Positions 23,365-31,714 of a stretch of 64,000 nucleotides of DNA are shown one piece after another. Location: positions 1 through 64,000 of the forward strand of contig NZ_JBNPMC010000002.1 in the NCBI RefSeq assembly GCF_050313795.1. Direction: 5' to 3'. Numbering within the stretch: the stretch's first letter is position 1; the number at the start of each line of letters is the position of its first letter. This DNA comes from CAMBRQ01 sp945870325 (lineage in GTDB: Bacteria; Bacillota; Clostridia; Lachnospirales; Lachnospiraceae). The notes below the pieces were generated by a model. That model searched no databases and was not told where the DNA came from. It worked only from the letters and a program-made list of their open reading frames with translations. The position numbers were made by a program, and so were the translations under genes.

Positions 23365-24408
23365 ATGAAATATATTACGTTTGTAGTTCCATGTTACAAT
23401 TCGCAGGATTATATGAGAAGGTGTATCGATTCTCTGGTCAAAGGAGGAATGGATGTAGAGGTGATTATTGTAAATGACGGTTCGTCAGATCTTACGGGAG
23501 AGATTGCGAGTGAGTATGCGGTGAGATTCCCGGGGATTGTAAGAGTCGTTCATAAGGAAAACGGCGGGCATGGCTCGGGAGTGAATGTGGGGCTTAAGTT
23601 GGCGAAGGGAGCCTATTTTAAAGTGGTGGATTCGGATGACTGGCTGGATGAGGATGCATACCGGAGGCTGCTTGCGAAAATCAAGGCATTCTGCAAGGGA
23701 GGTCATGGATGTGAGAATACGAGGGTTTCGCCGGATCTTTTTGTCTGTAATTATGTCTATGATCATCTGGATGAGGGGAGAGCCAGAAGTGTCAATTACA
23801 GGAATGTATTTCCAAGGGAGAAACTCAGCACTTGGAATGAAATGAAGTATTTCTATCCGTCCCAGTATCTGATTATGCATGCGCTGATTTATCGCACGAA
23901 GGTGCTGAGAGAATCAGGCGTGTGGCTGCCGGAGCATACGTTCTATGTGGATAATATATTCGCATACCAGCCGCTTCCCTTTGTGAAATACCTGTATTAT
24001 ATGGATATTGATCTGTATCATTATTATCTGGGAAGGGATGATCAGTCAGTGAATGAAAGTGTGTTGATGAGGCGGATTGATCAGCAGATTAAGGTTACGC
24101 GGATTGTATCAGGGTGTGTGGATATCTCGGAAGTGGCAAAGGAGTATCCGAAACTGGCTTGTTATATGAGGAGAAATATTTCCATTATGATGGCGATTTC
24201 CTCCATCCATCTATTACTGATCCGTTCGGAAGAGGCGGAACAGAAGAGGAAGGATCTGTGGGAGGGGATTAAGAATAGCAACCGGAGGCTGTATTATCAG
24301 TTGAAATACGGCACGCTCAGCGGGCTTACATATTTGCCTGGAAGGTTCGGGAGTAAGATAACTGTAGGCGGTTATCGGCTTGCAAGGAAAGTATATCAGT
24401 TCCAGTAA
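23365..24408 (+). CDS. Family 2 glycosyltransferase
   Basis: This 347-residue protein has the GT-A fold of GT2 enzymes: YITFVVPCYNSQDYMRRCIDSL at the start, VEVIIVNDGSSDLTGEIA at about residues 30-50, ENGGHGSGVNVGLKLAKGAYFKVVDSDDWLDEDAY with the metal-binding DSDD. No membrane span is obvious, so it probably works at the inner face of the membrane. It is followed at 28 bases by a papain-like hydrolase gene and then a flippase-type membrane protein, which suggests a small envelope glycolipid or polymer module. Acceptor and sugar are unknown. Confidence 0.88.
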   Translation: MKYITFVVPCYNSQDYMRRCIDSLVKGGMDVEVIIVNDGSSDLTGEIASEYAVRFPGIVRVVHKENGGHGSGVNVGLKLAKGAYFKVVDSDDWLDEDAYRRLLAKIKAFCKGGHGCENTRVSPDLFVCNYVYDHLDEGRARSVNYRNVFPREKLSTWNEMKYFYPSQYLIMHALIYRTKVLRESGVWLPEHTFYVDNIFAYQPLPFVKYLYYMDIDLYHYYLGRDDQSVNESVLMRRIDQQIKVTRIVSGCVDISEVAKEYPKLACYMRRNISIMMAISSIHLLLIRSEEAEQKRKDLWEGIKNSNRRLYYQLKYGTLSGLTYLPGRFGSKITVGGYRLARKVYQFQ

Positions 24409-24436
24409 TCACTATATTGGACGAGAGGAGAAGGAA

Positions 24437-25009
24437 ATGGCACATATTTACATAGCGTTGGTGGATACACCAGGGATATTTGCATCCATAATAAGGCGGG
24501 TGCTGAAGCAGAAATACATTCATGTGGCGATTGCGCTGGATGCAGGACTTGAGGAGGCATACAGCATGGGGAGGCGTAATCCTTTTGTGCCGTTGATTGC
24601 TGGATTCGAGAAGGAGGATAAGAGGAAGATATTGTGTGCATTTCCAACAGCGGATTATATGATCTGTGAGTTGGAGTGTACGTTTAAGCAGAGAGAGAGT
24701 ATTAAGCAGACTTTGTATCAGGATATGGAGCAGCGGCATCAGTATCATTATGCGATTCTGGGACTTCCGTTTATCTTGTGGAACAGACCTTTTTACCAGG
24801 AGAAGCATTATACCTGCTCGTCTTATATTGCGAGACTTCTTGAAGAGAACGGCATTACGATTTCTAAAAAGCATTTTTCACTGGTGACACCGAAGGATTT
24901 TTATGAGTATCCTGAAAAGAGTGTGTTGTTCGAAGGAGCGTTGTCCGAACTTGTGAAGAAAGACATGAGATGGAGAAGACGCAGACAGGAGGTAACGTAT
25001 GAGTGCTGA
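24437..25009 (+). CDS. Permuted papain-like (YiiX/NlpC-P60 type) hydrolase
   Basis: This 190-residue protein is read from ATG 24437 with a GGAGAAGG site. It has the order typical of circularly permuted NlpC/P60 enzymes. The histidine comes first (KQKYIHVAIALDAGLEEAYSMGRRNP, about residues 32-57) and the nucleophile cysteine later (HYTCSSYIARLLEENGI, about 126-142). No signal peptide is visible. Family members cleave amide or lipid ester bonds. It overlaps the downstream flippase-like gene by 11 bases, so the two are translationally coupled. Confidence 0.75.
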   Translation: MAHIYIALVDTPGIFASIIRRVLKQKYIHVAIALDAGLEEAYSMGRRNPFVPLIAGFEKEDKRKILCAFPTADYMICELECTFKQRESIKQTLYQDMEQRHQYHYAILGLPFILWNRPFYQEKHYTCSSYIARLLEENGITISKKHFSLVTPKDFYEYPEKSVLFEGALSELVKKDMRWRRRRQEVTYEC

Positions 25010-26078
25010 CGGCAACCAGAGAATCAGAAAGCGGGCAGTGGATATCTGTGTGTTTCTGGTAATCATGCTATTGACTTTCTATGCAGTGATTCATGGACAG
25101 GACTGGAACCAGATCTGGGCGGCACTTCGGAAAATGTCTATTCCGTACTTGATGCTTGCGGTGTTGACGGCGTTATTCTTCGTGAGCGTGGAAGGGATGA
25201 TGATATGGTATCTGCTGAGAAGTATGCCTGATCGTAGGGGAAGTATTCGCCGGGAGGGGGTGCTGCGGTGCATCTCGTATTCATTCATCGGGTTCTTTTA
25301 TTCTGGGATTACGCCGTCTGCCACCGGAGGGCAGCCGATGCAGCTCTATTATATGAAGAAGGATGGGAATTCTCTGTCGGATAGTTCGGTGGTGCTGATG
25401 ACGGTCGCTCTGATCTATAAATTCGTGCTGGTTGTGATGGGGATTGGAATTCTGATGTTCTGGTATGCGCCACTTAAGGGATATCTGCAAGGATATGTTG
25501 GATTATATTTTCTGGGGCTTGCTCTGAATCTGATTCTTGTGGCAGTACTTCTTGCGGTGATGCTGGCACCTGGCGGAATGAAAGGAATTATATACAGGCT
25601 GGAACGTATTCTAGTAAGAATTAGGGTCCTGAAGGAATCTGACGATCGAAAGAAAAAGATTGACCAGTTTATAGATGGATATCGGGAAGCGGTTCGTTTC
25701 CTGATATCGAGAAGACGGAAGATAGGGATCGTGGTTATCTTTACGTTTGTGCAAAGAATCAGCGTGTTCTTGCTGACGGCACTGGTATATCTGGGATTCG
25801 CGCAGACGGGGACGGGTATATTGACTGTTATGATACTGCAGGCATCTGTATATATAGCGGTGGATATGCTGCCGCTTCCGGGGGCACAGGGGATTACAGA
25901 GATGATGTATTATGCGATCTTTCAAGGGGTGTTTGCGAAGGCATATCTGATGCCGGCGTTGTATGTGACGAGAGGGATTCAATTTTATTTTTTGTTAGTA
26001 GTTGGGCTTGTGGTTGTGTTGGTGAACTTAATGGGGGATGGGGACGGGGGTTTTTTCAATTTCCCCCGTCCCCTGTGA
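24999..26078 (+). CDS. LPG-synthase-type flippase membrane protein (UPF0104)
   Basis: This 359-residue protein has about eight membrane segments and the landmarks of the lysylphosphatidylglycerol synthase/flippase membrane domain: YSFIGFFYSGITPSATGGQPMQLYYMKKDG (residues ~87-116) and YIAVDMLPLPGAQGITEMMYYAIF (~287-310). The MprF C-terminal aminoacyl-transferase domain is absent, so this is the membrane unit only, probably moving a lipid or glycolipid. The last codons (GDGDGGFFNFPRPL) are encoded by a REP-like palindrome that supplies the stop codon and overlaps the 3' end of the convergent gene. Confidence 0.85.
   Translation: MSADGNQRIRKRAVDICVFLVIMLLTFYAVIHGQDWNQIWAALRKMSIPYLMLAVLTALFFVSVEGMMIWYLLRSMPDRRGSIRREGVLRCISYSFIGFFYSGITPSATGGQPMQLYYMKKDGNSLSDSSVVLMTVALIYKFVLVVMGIGILMFWYAPLKGYLQGYVGLYFLGLALNLILVAVLLAVMLAPGGMKGIIYRLERILVRIRVLKESDDRKKKIDQFIDGYREAVRFLISRRRKIGIVVIFTFVQRISVFLLTALVYLGFAQTGTGILTVMILQASVYIAVDMLPLPGAQGITEMMYYAIFQGVFAKAYLMPALYVTRGIQFYFLLVVGLVVVLVNLMGDGDGGFFNFPRPL
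26039..26074. repeat. REP-like palindrome GGGGACGGGGG, copy 1
   Basis: GGGGACGGGGG (26040-26050) pairs with CCCCCGTCCCC (26063-26073) around TTTTTTCAATTT. It encodes the C-terminal residues and stop region of both flanking convergent genes and could act as a two-way terminator. Confidence 0.8.
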
Positions 26079-26712
26079 CTTTCCGCCACATTTGATGGAG
26101 AATCCAAGCGCCAAAGAGGCAGGCGGCGATATAAACCGCAATTCCAACCCCGTCTCCAAGCACCATTGCGATTATGTGAAAGGCTTTCTGGCGCATATGG
26201 TAATAGGGGCTGATATAGAACATGTTAATATTCCCGTAATGATGGAATAAGATATTGAAAAAAGTTGCAATCAGGCAGCAGGCGAGATAGATGCCTGCTG
26301 TTTTTAAATAGCCTTTGTTGGAATAATCGGCTTTTCTGCCAAGCCCTGCGTAGATTCCGATGATAATCAGGAGAATATGCCATGCGAATGAGTGGATTGT
26401 AAGTGGTGTATAACTATAATGCATGCCGCTGGTATCAAAGAAGGTGAATATTCCGCCCATTAATCCAAAGTCCATGAGGAATGCAAGAAGGACACTTTGT
26501 ACATGTGTGGAATTCACCCAGGGGAGAATCAGGCAGATGTACATGGGAATACTGCATAACTGGAAGGGGAAATGCCACCAGTAATAGGTTCCGTGATTGA
26601 CCAGATAAGTAAGGCACCACTGCTTCCAGATCTCGCTTAGGAGCATTAGGATACCGCAGTATAAAAAGAAAGTTTTATGTTGTGGATGATGCGTTTCACT
26701 TTGTCTTTTCAT
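26056..26712 (-). CDS. YwaF/TIGR02206-type integral membrane protein
   Basis: This 218-residue protein has about six hydrophobic segments and the family landmarks SEIWKQWCLTYLVNHGTYYWWHFPFQLCSIPMYICL (residues ~25-60) and the short WHILLIIIGIYAG. The family is uncharacterised. The end of the protein (KVTGDGGN) is written in the REP-like palindrome shared with the convergent flippase gene, so the reading frame was probably extended or trimmed when the repeat arrived. Confidence 0.8.
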   Translation of the reverse strand: MKRQSETHHPQHKTFFLYCGILMLLSEIWKQWCLTYLVNHGTYYWWHFPFQLCSIPMYICLILPWVNSTHVQSVLLAFLMDFGLMGGIFTFFDTSGMHYSYTPLTIHSFAWHILLIIIGIYAGLGRKADYSNKGYLKTAGIYLACCLIATFFNILFHHYGNINMFYISPYYHMRQKAFHIIAMVLGDGVGIAVYIAACLFGAWILHQMWRKVTGDGGN

Positions 26713-26776
26713 CTTTTTCTCCCATATAAGTATCTCTTGAATTGTATTTATTATACACTTAATTGGATAAATGTGG

Positions 26777-26881
26777 TATAATATCGCGAGATGTTATACC
26801 TGTGCATAGGCAGTTTCTGAGGAACCGTAGAAAACTGCCGCACATCCAGCCGGAGGCACCGTAGCCGCTTGCGGCTATGGT
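26777..26881 (+). promoter_or_regulatory. Structured leader before the DMT transporter
   Basis: An extended -10 (TGGTATAAT, -10 hexamer 26777-26782) starts a leader of about 150 bases. Hairpin 1 pairs TGTGC and GGCAGTTTCT with AGAAAACTGCC and GCACA (26801-26844). Hairpin 2 pairs ACCGTAGCCGC with GCGGCTATGGT (26858-26881). The motif GAGGAACCGTAG (26819-26830) returns as GAGGCACCGTAG (26853-26864). This may be a riboswitch or other RNA control element; I do not recognise a known class. Confidence 0.45.
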
Positions 26882-26937
26882 ATAATGTGAAGGCATGTCA
26901 AAATATGAGAGTGGATGTAGAATGAGGTGACAAGATT

Positions 26938-27852
26938 ATGAAGACAAAAAATGCACTGATGCTGATATTGACGGCATTTATATGGGGAACGGCATTCGTG
27001 GCTCAGAGTGTGGGCATGGATTATCTTGAACCATTTACTTTTAACGGAGTGAGGAGTCTGATTGGTGGTGTGGCATTGCTTCCGTGTATCTGGTTTTTGC
27101 AGAGGGTAAATGAAAAAGATGAGACGGAAAAAAATAAAGGCAGCAGAAAAGATCTGATCCTGGGAGGAATTGCCTGTGGAATTCTGCTTTTTGTTGCCAG
27201 CAGCCTGCAGCAGTTAGGGATTCAGTATACAACGGCAGGCAAGGCAGGTTTTATTACTGCATTTTATATAGTATTTGTTCCGGTGCTTGGAATCTTCCTG
27301 GGGAAGAAGACAGGATGGAAAGTGTGGACTGCGGTAGTAATGGCGGTTGCTGGATTATATTTTCTATGTATGACGGAGAAATTCACGATTGGAAAAGGAG
27401 ATGTGCTGATATTCTTGTGTGCGCTGGCATTCTCTGTACACATCCTTGTAATTGATTATTTTTCACCGAAGGTAGAAGGAGTCAAGATGTCTTGTATACA
27501 GTTTTTTGTATGTGGAATCGCATCTTTGCCGTTCATGTTCACTTTGGAGACACCGAGATTGGGGGCATTGTTCGCTGGATGGATGCCGCTTCTATATGCA
27601 GGAGTTTTATCTTGCGGTGTGGCATATACACTGCAGATTGTAGGACAAAAGAATGTAAACCCTGCAATTGCTTCTTTGCTGTTAAGCCTGGAATCCTGTT
27701 TCTCTGTGTTGGCAGGATGGGTAGTGCTTGGAGAAAAATTATCTGTCAGAGAGTCTATAGGATGCGTTTTGATGTTTGCGGCAATTATTCTTGCGCAATT
27801 GCCGGATAAAACGGTGGATAAGAAAGAGGAGGTACTGGAAAATGGATCATAA
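26938..27852 (+). CDS. DMT (EamA) family transporter
   Basis: This 304-residue protein has ten predicted membrane spans in two EamA repeats: MLILTAFIWGTAFVAQSVGMDYLEPFTFNGVRSL in the first and DVLIFLCALAFSVHILVIDYFSPKVEGVK in the second. It ends with the usual LLLSLESCFSVLAGWVVLGEKLSVRESIGCVLMFAAIILAQ. Such proteins export amino acids or other metabolites. The gene has a structured leader with a repeated motif, suggesting ligand-dependent control. It overlaps the HD-domain gene by 11 bases. Confidence 0.9.
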   Translation: MKTKNALMLILTAFIWGTAFVAQSVGMDYLEPFTFNGVRSLIGGVALLPCIWFLQRVNEKDETEKNKGSRKDLILGGIACGILLFVASSLQQLGIQYTTAGKAGFITAFYIVFVPVLGIFLGKKTGWKVWTAVVMAVAGLYFLCMTEKFTIGKGDVLIFLCALAFSVHILVIDYFSPKVEGVKMSCIQFFVCGIASLPFMFTLETPRLGALFAGWMPLLYAGVLSCGVAYTLQIVGQKNVNPAIASLLLSLESCFSVLAGWVVLGEKLSVRESIGCVLMFAAIILAQLPDKTVDKKEEVLENGS

Positions 27853-28330
27853 TAAGTTGATTTTGGAGATGACGAAGTATTATAGCGGAGATCCTCAGAG
27901 AATTCAGCATTTCATGAAAGTTTATGCATATGCCAGAATGATAGGAGAGATGGAAGGAATTTCCGGAGAAGATCAGGAAGTTCTGGAAGTAGCAGCGATT
28001 GTTCATGATATCGGTATCAAAGTAAGCATGGAGAAGTATGGAGATTCCGTTGGAAAGCATCAGGAGGCAGAAGGACCGGATGTTGCCAGAGAGATGCTGG
28101 AGAGTCTGGGATATGATGAGTATTTGATTCAGAGAGTTTGCTATCTGGTAGGGCACCATCATACTTACCATGATATTGACGGAATTGATTACCAGATACT
28201 TGTGGAGGCGGATTTCCTTGTGAACTTGTTTGAAGATAAATTGTCAGAACATGCGATAGAATCTGCACTGAAAGAAATATTTGTAACGGCGGCGGGAATA
28301 CGAATCTGCAAGTTGATGTTTGGCGTCTAG
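27842..28330 (+). CDS. HD-domain phosphohydrolase-like protein
   Basis: This 162-residue protein is read from ATG 27842, inside the end of the transporter gene, with GGAGG 10 bases upstream. HD-domain metal ligands are visible: RIQHFMKVYAYARMIG (His), LEVAAIVHDIGIK (HD) and GHHHTYHDIDGIDYQILVEADFLVNL (His, Asp). The size fits small HD hydrolases acting on nucleotides or other phosphorylated compounds; the substrate is unknown. Overlap with the transporter and a 16-base gap to dtd suggest one transcript. Confidence 0.85.
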   Translation: MDHNKLILEMTKYYSGDPQRIQHFMKVYAYARMIGEMEGISGEDQEVLEVAAIVHDIGIKVSMEKYGDSVGKHQEAEGPDVAREMLESLGYDEYLIQRVCYLVGHHHTYHDIDGIDYQILVEADFLVNLFEDKLSEHAIESALKEIFVTAAGIRICKLMFGV

Positions 28331-28346
28331 TGGGAGGTTATAGGAA

Positions 28347-28793
28347 ATGAGATTTGTGATACAGAGAGTATTGGAAAGTGAAGTAAAAGTAGACGGAGAA
28401 GTACTTGGTAAGATCGGCAAGGGCTTCATGGTGCTTGTAGGTGTGTGTGATTCGGATACAAAAGAGATTGCCGATAAGATGGTGAAGAAGATGCTGGGGC
28501 TTCGGATTTTTGAAGATGAACAGGGAAAGACGAACCTGTCGCTTGATACCGTAGGCGGCGAACTGCTTCTTATCTCGCAGTTTACGCTGTATGCCAATTG
28601 CAAAAAAGGAAACCGTCCAAGTTTCATCGAGGCTGGAGCGCCGGATATGGCAGAGGAGATGTATGAGTACATTATCGGAAAATGTAAGGAACAGGTGGAA
28701 GTGGTAGAAAGAGGACGGTTTGGAGCAGACATGAAAGTGAGCTTGGTGAATGACGGACCGTTTACGATTATTCTGGATTCTGATACGTTGTAG
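28347..28793 (+). CDS. dtd: D-aminoacyl-tRNA deacylase
   Basis: This 148-residue enzyme removes D-amino acids mischarged onto tRNA. It begins MRFVIQRVLESEVKVDGEVLGKIGKG and carries the two signature motifs of the family: SQFTLYANCKKGNRPSF (about residues 77-93) and NDGPFTIILDS near the end (residues ~135-145), where the Gly-cisPro motif appears as GP. The length is exactly typical. It is the last gene of the transporter-HD-dtd group; a REP-like palindrome follows and probably ends transcription. Confidence 0.95.
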   Translation: MRFVIQRVLESEVKVDGEVLGKIGKGFMVLVGVCDSDTKEIADKMVKKMLGLRIFEDEQGKTNLSLDTVGGELLLISQFTLYANCKKGNRPSFIEAGAPDMAEEMYEYIIGKCKEQVEVVERGRFGADMKVSLVNDGPFTIILDSDTL

Positions 28794-28796
28794 CAA

Positions 28797-28880
28797 TTGG
28801 GGACAGGGCAAATCGAAAAAGGGACACGGCAAATCCAATTGGGGACGGGGGGAAATTGAAAAAACCCCCGTCCCCAATTC
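28797..28880. repeat. REP-like palindrome GGGGACGGGGG, copy 2, with degenerate half-copies
   Basis: AATTGGGGACGGGGG (28837-28851) pairs with CCCCCGTCCCCAATT (28865-28879). Just before it lie partial copies of the same motif (CAATTGGGGACAGGGCAAAT and GGGACACGGCAAATCC), so the unit seems to have grown by local duplication. It lies between dtd and the promoter of the next operon. Confidence 0.8.
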
Positions 28881-28886
28881 GCCCAA

Positions 28887-29005
28887 ATCGTTAAATATCT
28901 AATTAATTCTTTGTGAAATTCCCCATAATAATTATTAAAAAACCATAAATATATTGACATATATAAGCAAACTGCCTAATATAATCGTTAGACATCTAAT
29001 TAATT
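28887..29005 (+). promoter_or_regulatory. marR-ABC promoter flanked by two 22-base direct repeats
   Basis: The repeats at 28887-28908 and 28984-29005 share 20 of 22 bases; the common core is ATCTAATTAATT with ATCGTTA before it. Between them lies TTGACA (28953-28958) with TAATAT 17 bases downstream (TATAAT follows at 20). The second repeat contains the inverted pair TTAG-ACAT-CTAA. They are probably binding sites of the MarR protein encoded at 29036. Confidence 0.6.
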
Positions 29006-29035
29006 GGCGCGTTTCGTCCGGAAAGGAGGCACATT

Positions 29036-29536
29036 ATGAAGAAATTAGATGATGCATCTGTGTTTATCATCATGCATCAACTATTACATCTAAGCAAATA
29101 CCAGGCTATGAAGGGAATGGAAGATGTAGGTTTAAAACCGAGTCAGGCAGGGGTTCTCTTCGTGCTGAATTGTGAAGGCAAACTCTCTCAGCGTGAGTTG
29201 GCGGAGAAGATAGGCATTACCCCGCCGTCTATGACGGTAGCGCTTAGAAAATTAGAAGATCAGGGGTATATCGTGAAAGAACCAGATAAAGAAGACCAGA
29301 GGATAATCCGTATTCTTCTTTCCGATAAGGGAAAAGAATGCATTGAGGAGCTTAAGGGAATTATGGAGAGTATGGAGGAGTTGTTATTCCAGGGCATCTC
29401 GCCGGAGGAAAAGATGTTTTTTAGAAGACTTATCCTGGAGATGCGAAAGAATCTTTTGAAATCGAAAGATTTTAAAGATATGGACATGAGAACAATTATA
29501 GAGAAGACAGGTTCGCCTATGAAACATAATTTCTAA
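29036..29536 (+). CDS. MarR-family transcriptional regulator
   Basis: This 166-residue protein has the winged helix in the middle (LSQRELAEKIGITPPSMTVALRKLEDQGYIVKEPDKEDQRIIRILLSDKG, about residues 57-106) and helical dimerisation ends. The ribosome site GGAAAGGAGG is strong. It heads an operon with two ABC exporter genes, as does the MarR gene at 12743. The two 22-base repeats in front of it are the likely operator. It probably represses the exporter until a drug or metabolite binds. Confidence 0.9.
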   Translation: MKKLDDASVFIIMHQLLHLSKYQAMKGMEDVGLKPSQAGVLFVLNCEGKLSQRELAEKIGITPPSMTVALRKLEDQGYIVKEPDKEDQRIIRILLSDKGKECIEELKGIMESMEELLFQGISPEEKMFFRRLILEMRKNLLKSKDFKDMDMRTIIEKTGSPMKHNF

Positions 29537-29595
29537 CATGAACTAACCAATATAGAATGGCTATGGATCAGGCATTAAGAAAGGAAAGGTGAGAT

Positions 29596-31713
29596 ATGCG
29601 TAAATTATTCAAGTTTTTAAAACCCCATGCGGGTGCAGTTCTGGCAATATTGTGCGTATTGATCGTGCAGGCTTACTGTGATCTGTCTCTGCCGACATAT
29701 ACTTCTGATATTGTAAATGTAGGTATCCAGCAGAGCGGTATCGATGAAAAAGTGCCGTATACGATAGCAGAAGAGAATCTGAATCATCTGTTGCTGTTTG
29801 TAGCATCCGACAAGCAGGACATTGTGATGGATTCCTATGAGAAAAGTACACAGTCCTATGATTATGACGGAAATGTCTTAGAACTTAAGAGTTCTGTAAA
29901 AGACGATGATGAGAAGGTGGAAGAACTTGCTTCCCTTCTTGGCAAACCGATGCTTCTGTGTGCAGGTCTTGACACCGGCAGTGATACAACAAAGCAGATG
30001 GAAGAGCAGTTTGAATCCATGCCGGATTCTATCATTGAACAGTCAGCGGCAGTCTACATTAAGAGTGCTTATGAAAATGTAGGCATTGATACGAATGAAT
30101 TAGAGACAGGGTATATCCTTCGCATCGGCGGCAAGATGCTGGCACTGGCCGCGCTTGGAATGATAGCAAGTATTATGGTAGGTTTGATGGCATCTCGGGT
30201 AGGTGCCCAGATTGGACGTGGTGTCAGACGGGAGGTATTCCGCAAAGTGGTAGGCTTCTCCAACGGTGAATTTGACAAATTCTCAACCGCGTCACTGATT
30301 ACAAGAAGTACCAATGATATCCAGCAGATCCAGCTGCTTACAGTGATGATTCTTCGTATGGTTCTGTATGCCCCGATTATGGCAGTCGGAGGAATCTGGA
30401 AGGTATTCAATACGAATGTAGATATGTCATGGATCATAGCCCTGGCAGTTATTCTGATTGTAATGGTTGTCGTTGTATTATTCGTGGTCGTCATGCCGAA
30501 GTTCAAGATTGTCCAGAATATGGTAGACCGCCTGAATCTGGTCAGCCGCGAGATTTTGACAGGATTACAGGTTATCCGTGCTTTCAGCACAGAGAAATAT
30601 GAGGAAAAGCGTTTTGACAGGGCGAATAAAGATCTGACCAAGACCAATCTGTTTGTAAACCGTGCCATGACATTTATGATGCCGCTGATGATGCTGATTA
30701 TGAATGGAATCACTGTATTAATTGTATGGGTCGGCGGGCACAGTATTAACGATGGAACCATGCAGGTAGGAGATATGATGGCATTTATTCAGTATACGAT
30801 GCAGATCATCATGTCCTTCCTTATGATCTGTATGATCTCTGTTATGCTGCCAAGAGCCGCTGTATCTGCAGAACGTGTAGATGAGATACTCACGAGCAGT
30901 ACGTTGATCAGTGATCCTAAGAATCCGGTAGAATTAGATGAAAATGGAAAAGGAGAAGTGGTATTCGACCATGTTTCCTTCCGATACCCAGGGGCAGAGG
31001 AAGACGTCCTGCAGGATATCTCGTTTGCCGCAAAGCCGGGGCAGACGACTGCATTCATAGGAAGTACAGGAAGCGGCAAGTCTACGCTGATTAATCTGAT
31101 TCCGAGATTCTATGACGTGACAGAAGGAAAGATTACCATTGATGGCGAAGATATCCGAGGCATCACACAGCATGAACTACGTGATAAATTAGGCTATGTA
31201 CCACAGAAAGGAGTTCTGTTCTCCGGAGATATCGCCTCGAATATCTTATATGGCAACCCGGATGGAAGCGAAGAAGAGATGAAAGAGGCAGCCGAGATTG
31301 CCCAGGCGACAGAATTCATCGATATGAAGAAAAAGAGATACCAAAGTCCGATCGCTCAGGGAGGAACGAATGTATCTGGTGGACAAAAGCAGAGACTGTC
31401 CATTGCAAGAGCCATTGCAAAACATCCGGATATCTATATCTTTGATGATAGTTTTTCTGCATTAGATTATAAGACGGATGTAAAACTTCGGAATGCCTTG
31501 AAAGAGAAGACCGAGGACAGCACGGTTATCATTGTTGCACAGCGAATCAGCACGATTCTTCATGCGGAACAGATTATTGTTCTGGATGATGGCAGGATCG
31601 TAGGAAAAGGAACACACAAAGAGTTGCTTAAGAATTGTGAAGAATATTATCAGATTGCATCTTCCCAGTTGTCAGAGAAGGAACTGGAAGATGATATGAA
31701 GGAGGTGGGCTAA
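29596..31713 (+). CDS. ABC exporter half-transporter, degenerate site, large external loop
   Basis: This 705-residue exporter subunit is longer than usual because about 130 residues lie between the first two membrane helices (from about residue 42 to 178: IDEKVPYTIAEENLN to ELETGYILR), likely outside the cell. The ATPase has Walker A GSTGSGKSTLI (about 488), signature VSGGQKQRLSIARA (about 593) and Walker B IYIFDDSFSALD with Asp instead of the catalytic Glu. It is therefore the inactive-site partner of the 31715-33541 product. Substrate unknown; a multidrug or peptide exporter is likely. Confidence 0.9.
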   Translation: MRKLFKFLKPHAGAVLAILCVLIVQAYCDLSLPTYTSDIVNVGIQQSGIDEKVPYTIAEENLNHLLLFVASDKQDIVMDSYEKSTQSYDYDGNVLELKSSVKDDDEKVEELASLLGKPMLLCAGLDTGSDTTKQMEEQFESMPDSIIEQSAAVYIKSAYENVGIDTNELETGYILRIGGKMLALAALGMIASIMVGLMASRVGAQIGRGVRREVFRKVVGFSNGEFDKFSTASLITRSTNDIQQIQLLTVMILRMVLYAPIMAVGGIWKVFNTNVDMSWIIALAVILIVMVVVVLFVVVMPKFKIVQNMVDRLNLVSREILTGLQVIRAFSTEKYEEKRFDRANKDLTKTNLFVNRAMTFMMPLMMLIMNGITVLIVWVGGHSINDGTMQVGDMMAFIQYTMQIIMSFLMICMISVMLPRAAVSAERVDEILTSSTLISDPKNPVELDENGKGEVVFDHVSFRYPGAEEDVLQDISFAAKPGQTTAFIGSTGSGKSTLINLIPRFYDVTEGKITIDGEDIRGITQHELRDKLGYVPQKGVLFSGDIASNILYGNPDGSEEEMKEAAEIAQATEFIDMKKKRYQSPIAQGGTNVSGGQKQRLSIARAIAKHPDIYIFDDSFSALDYKTDVKLRNALKEKTEDSTVIIVAQRISTILHAEQIIVLDDGRIVGKGTHKELLKNCEEYYQIASSQLSEKELEDDMKEVG

Positions 31714-31714
31714 T

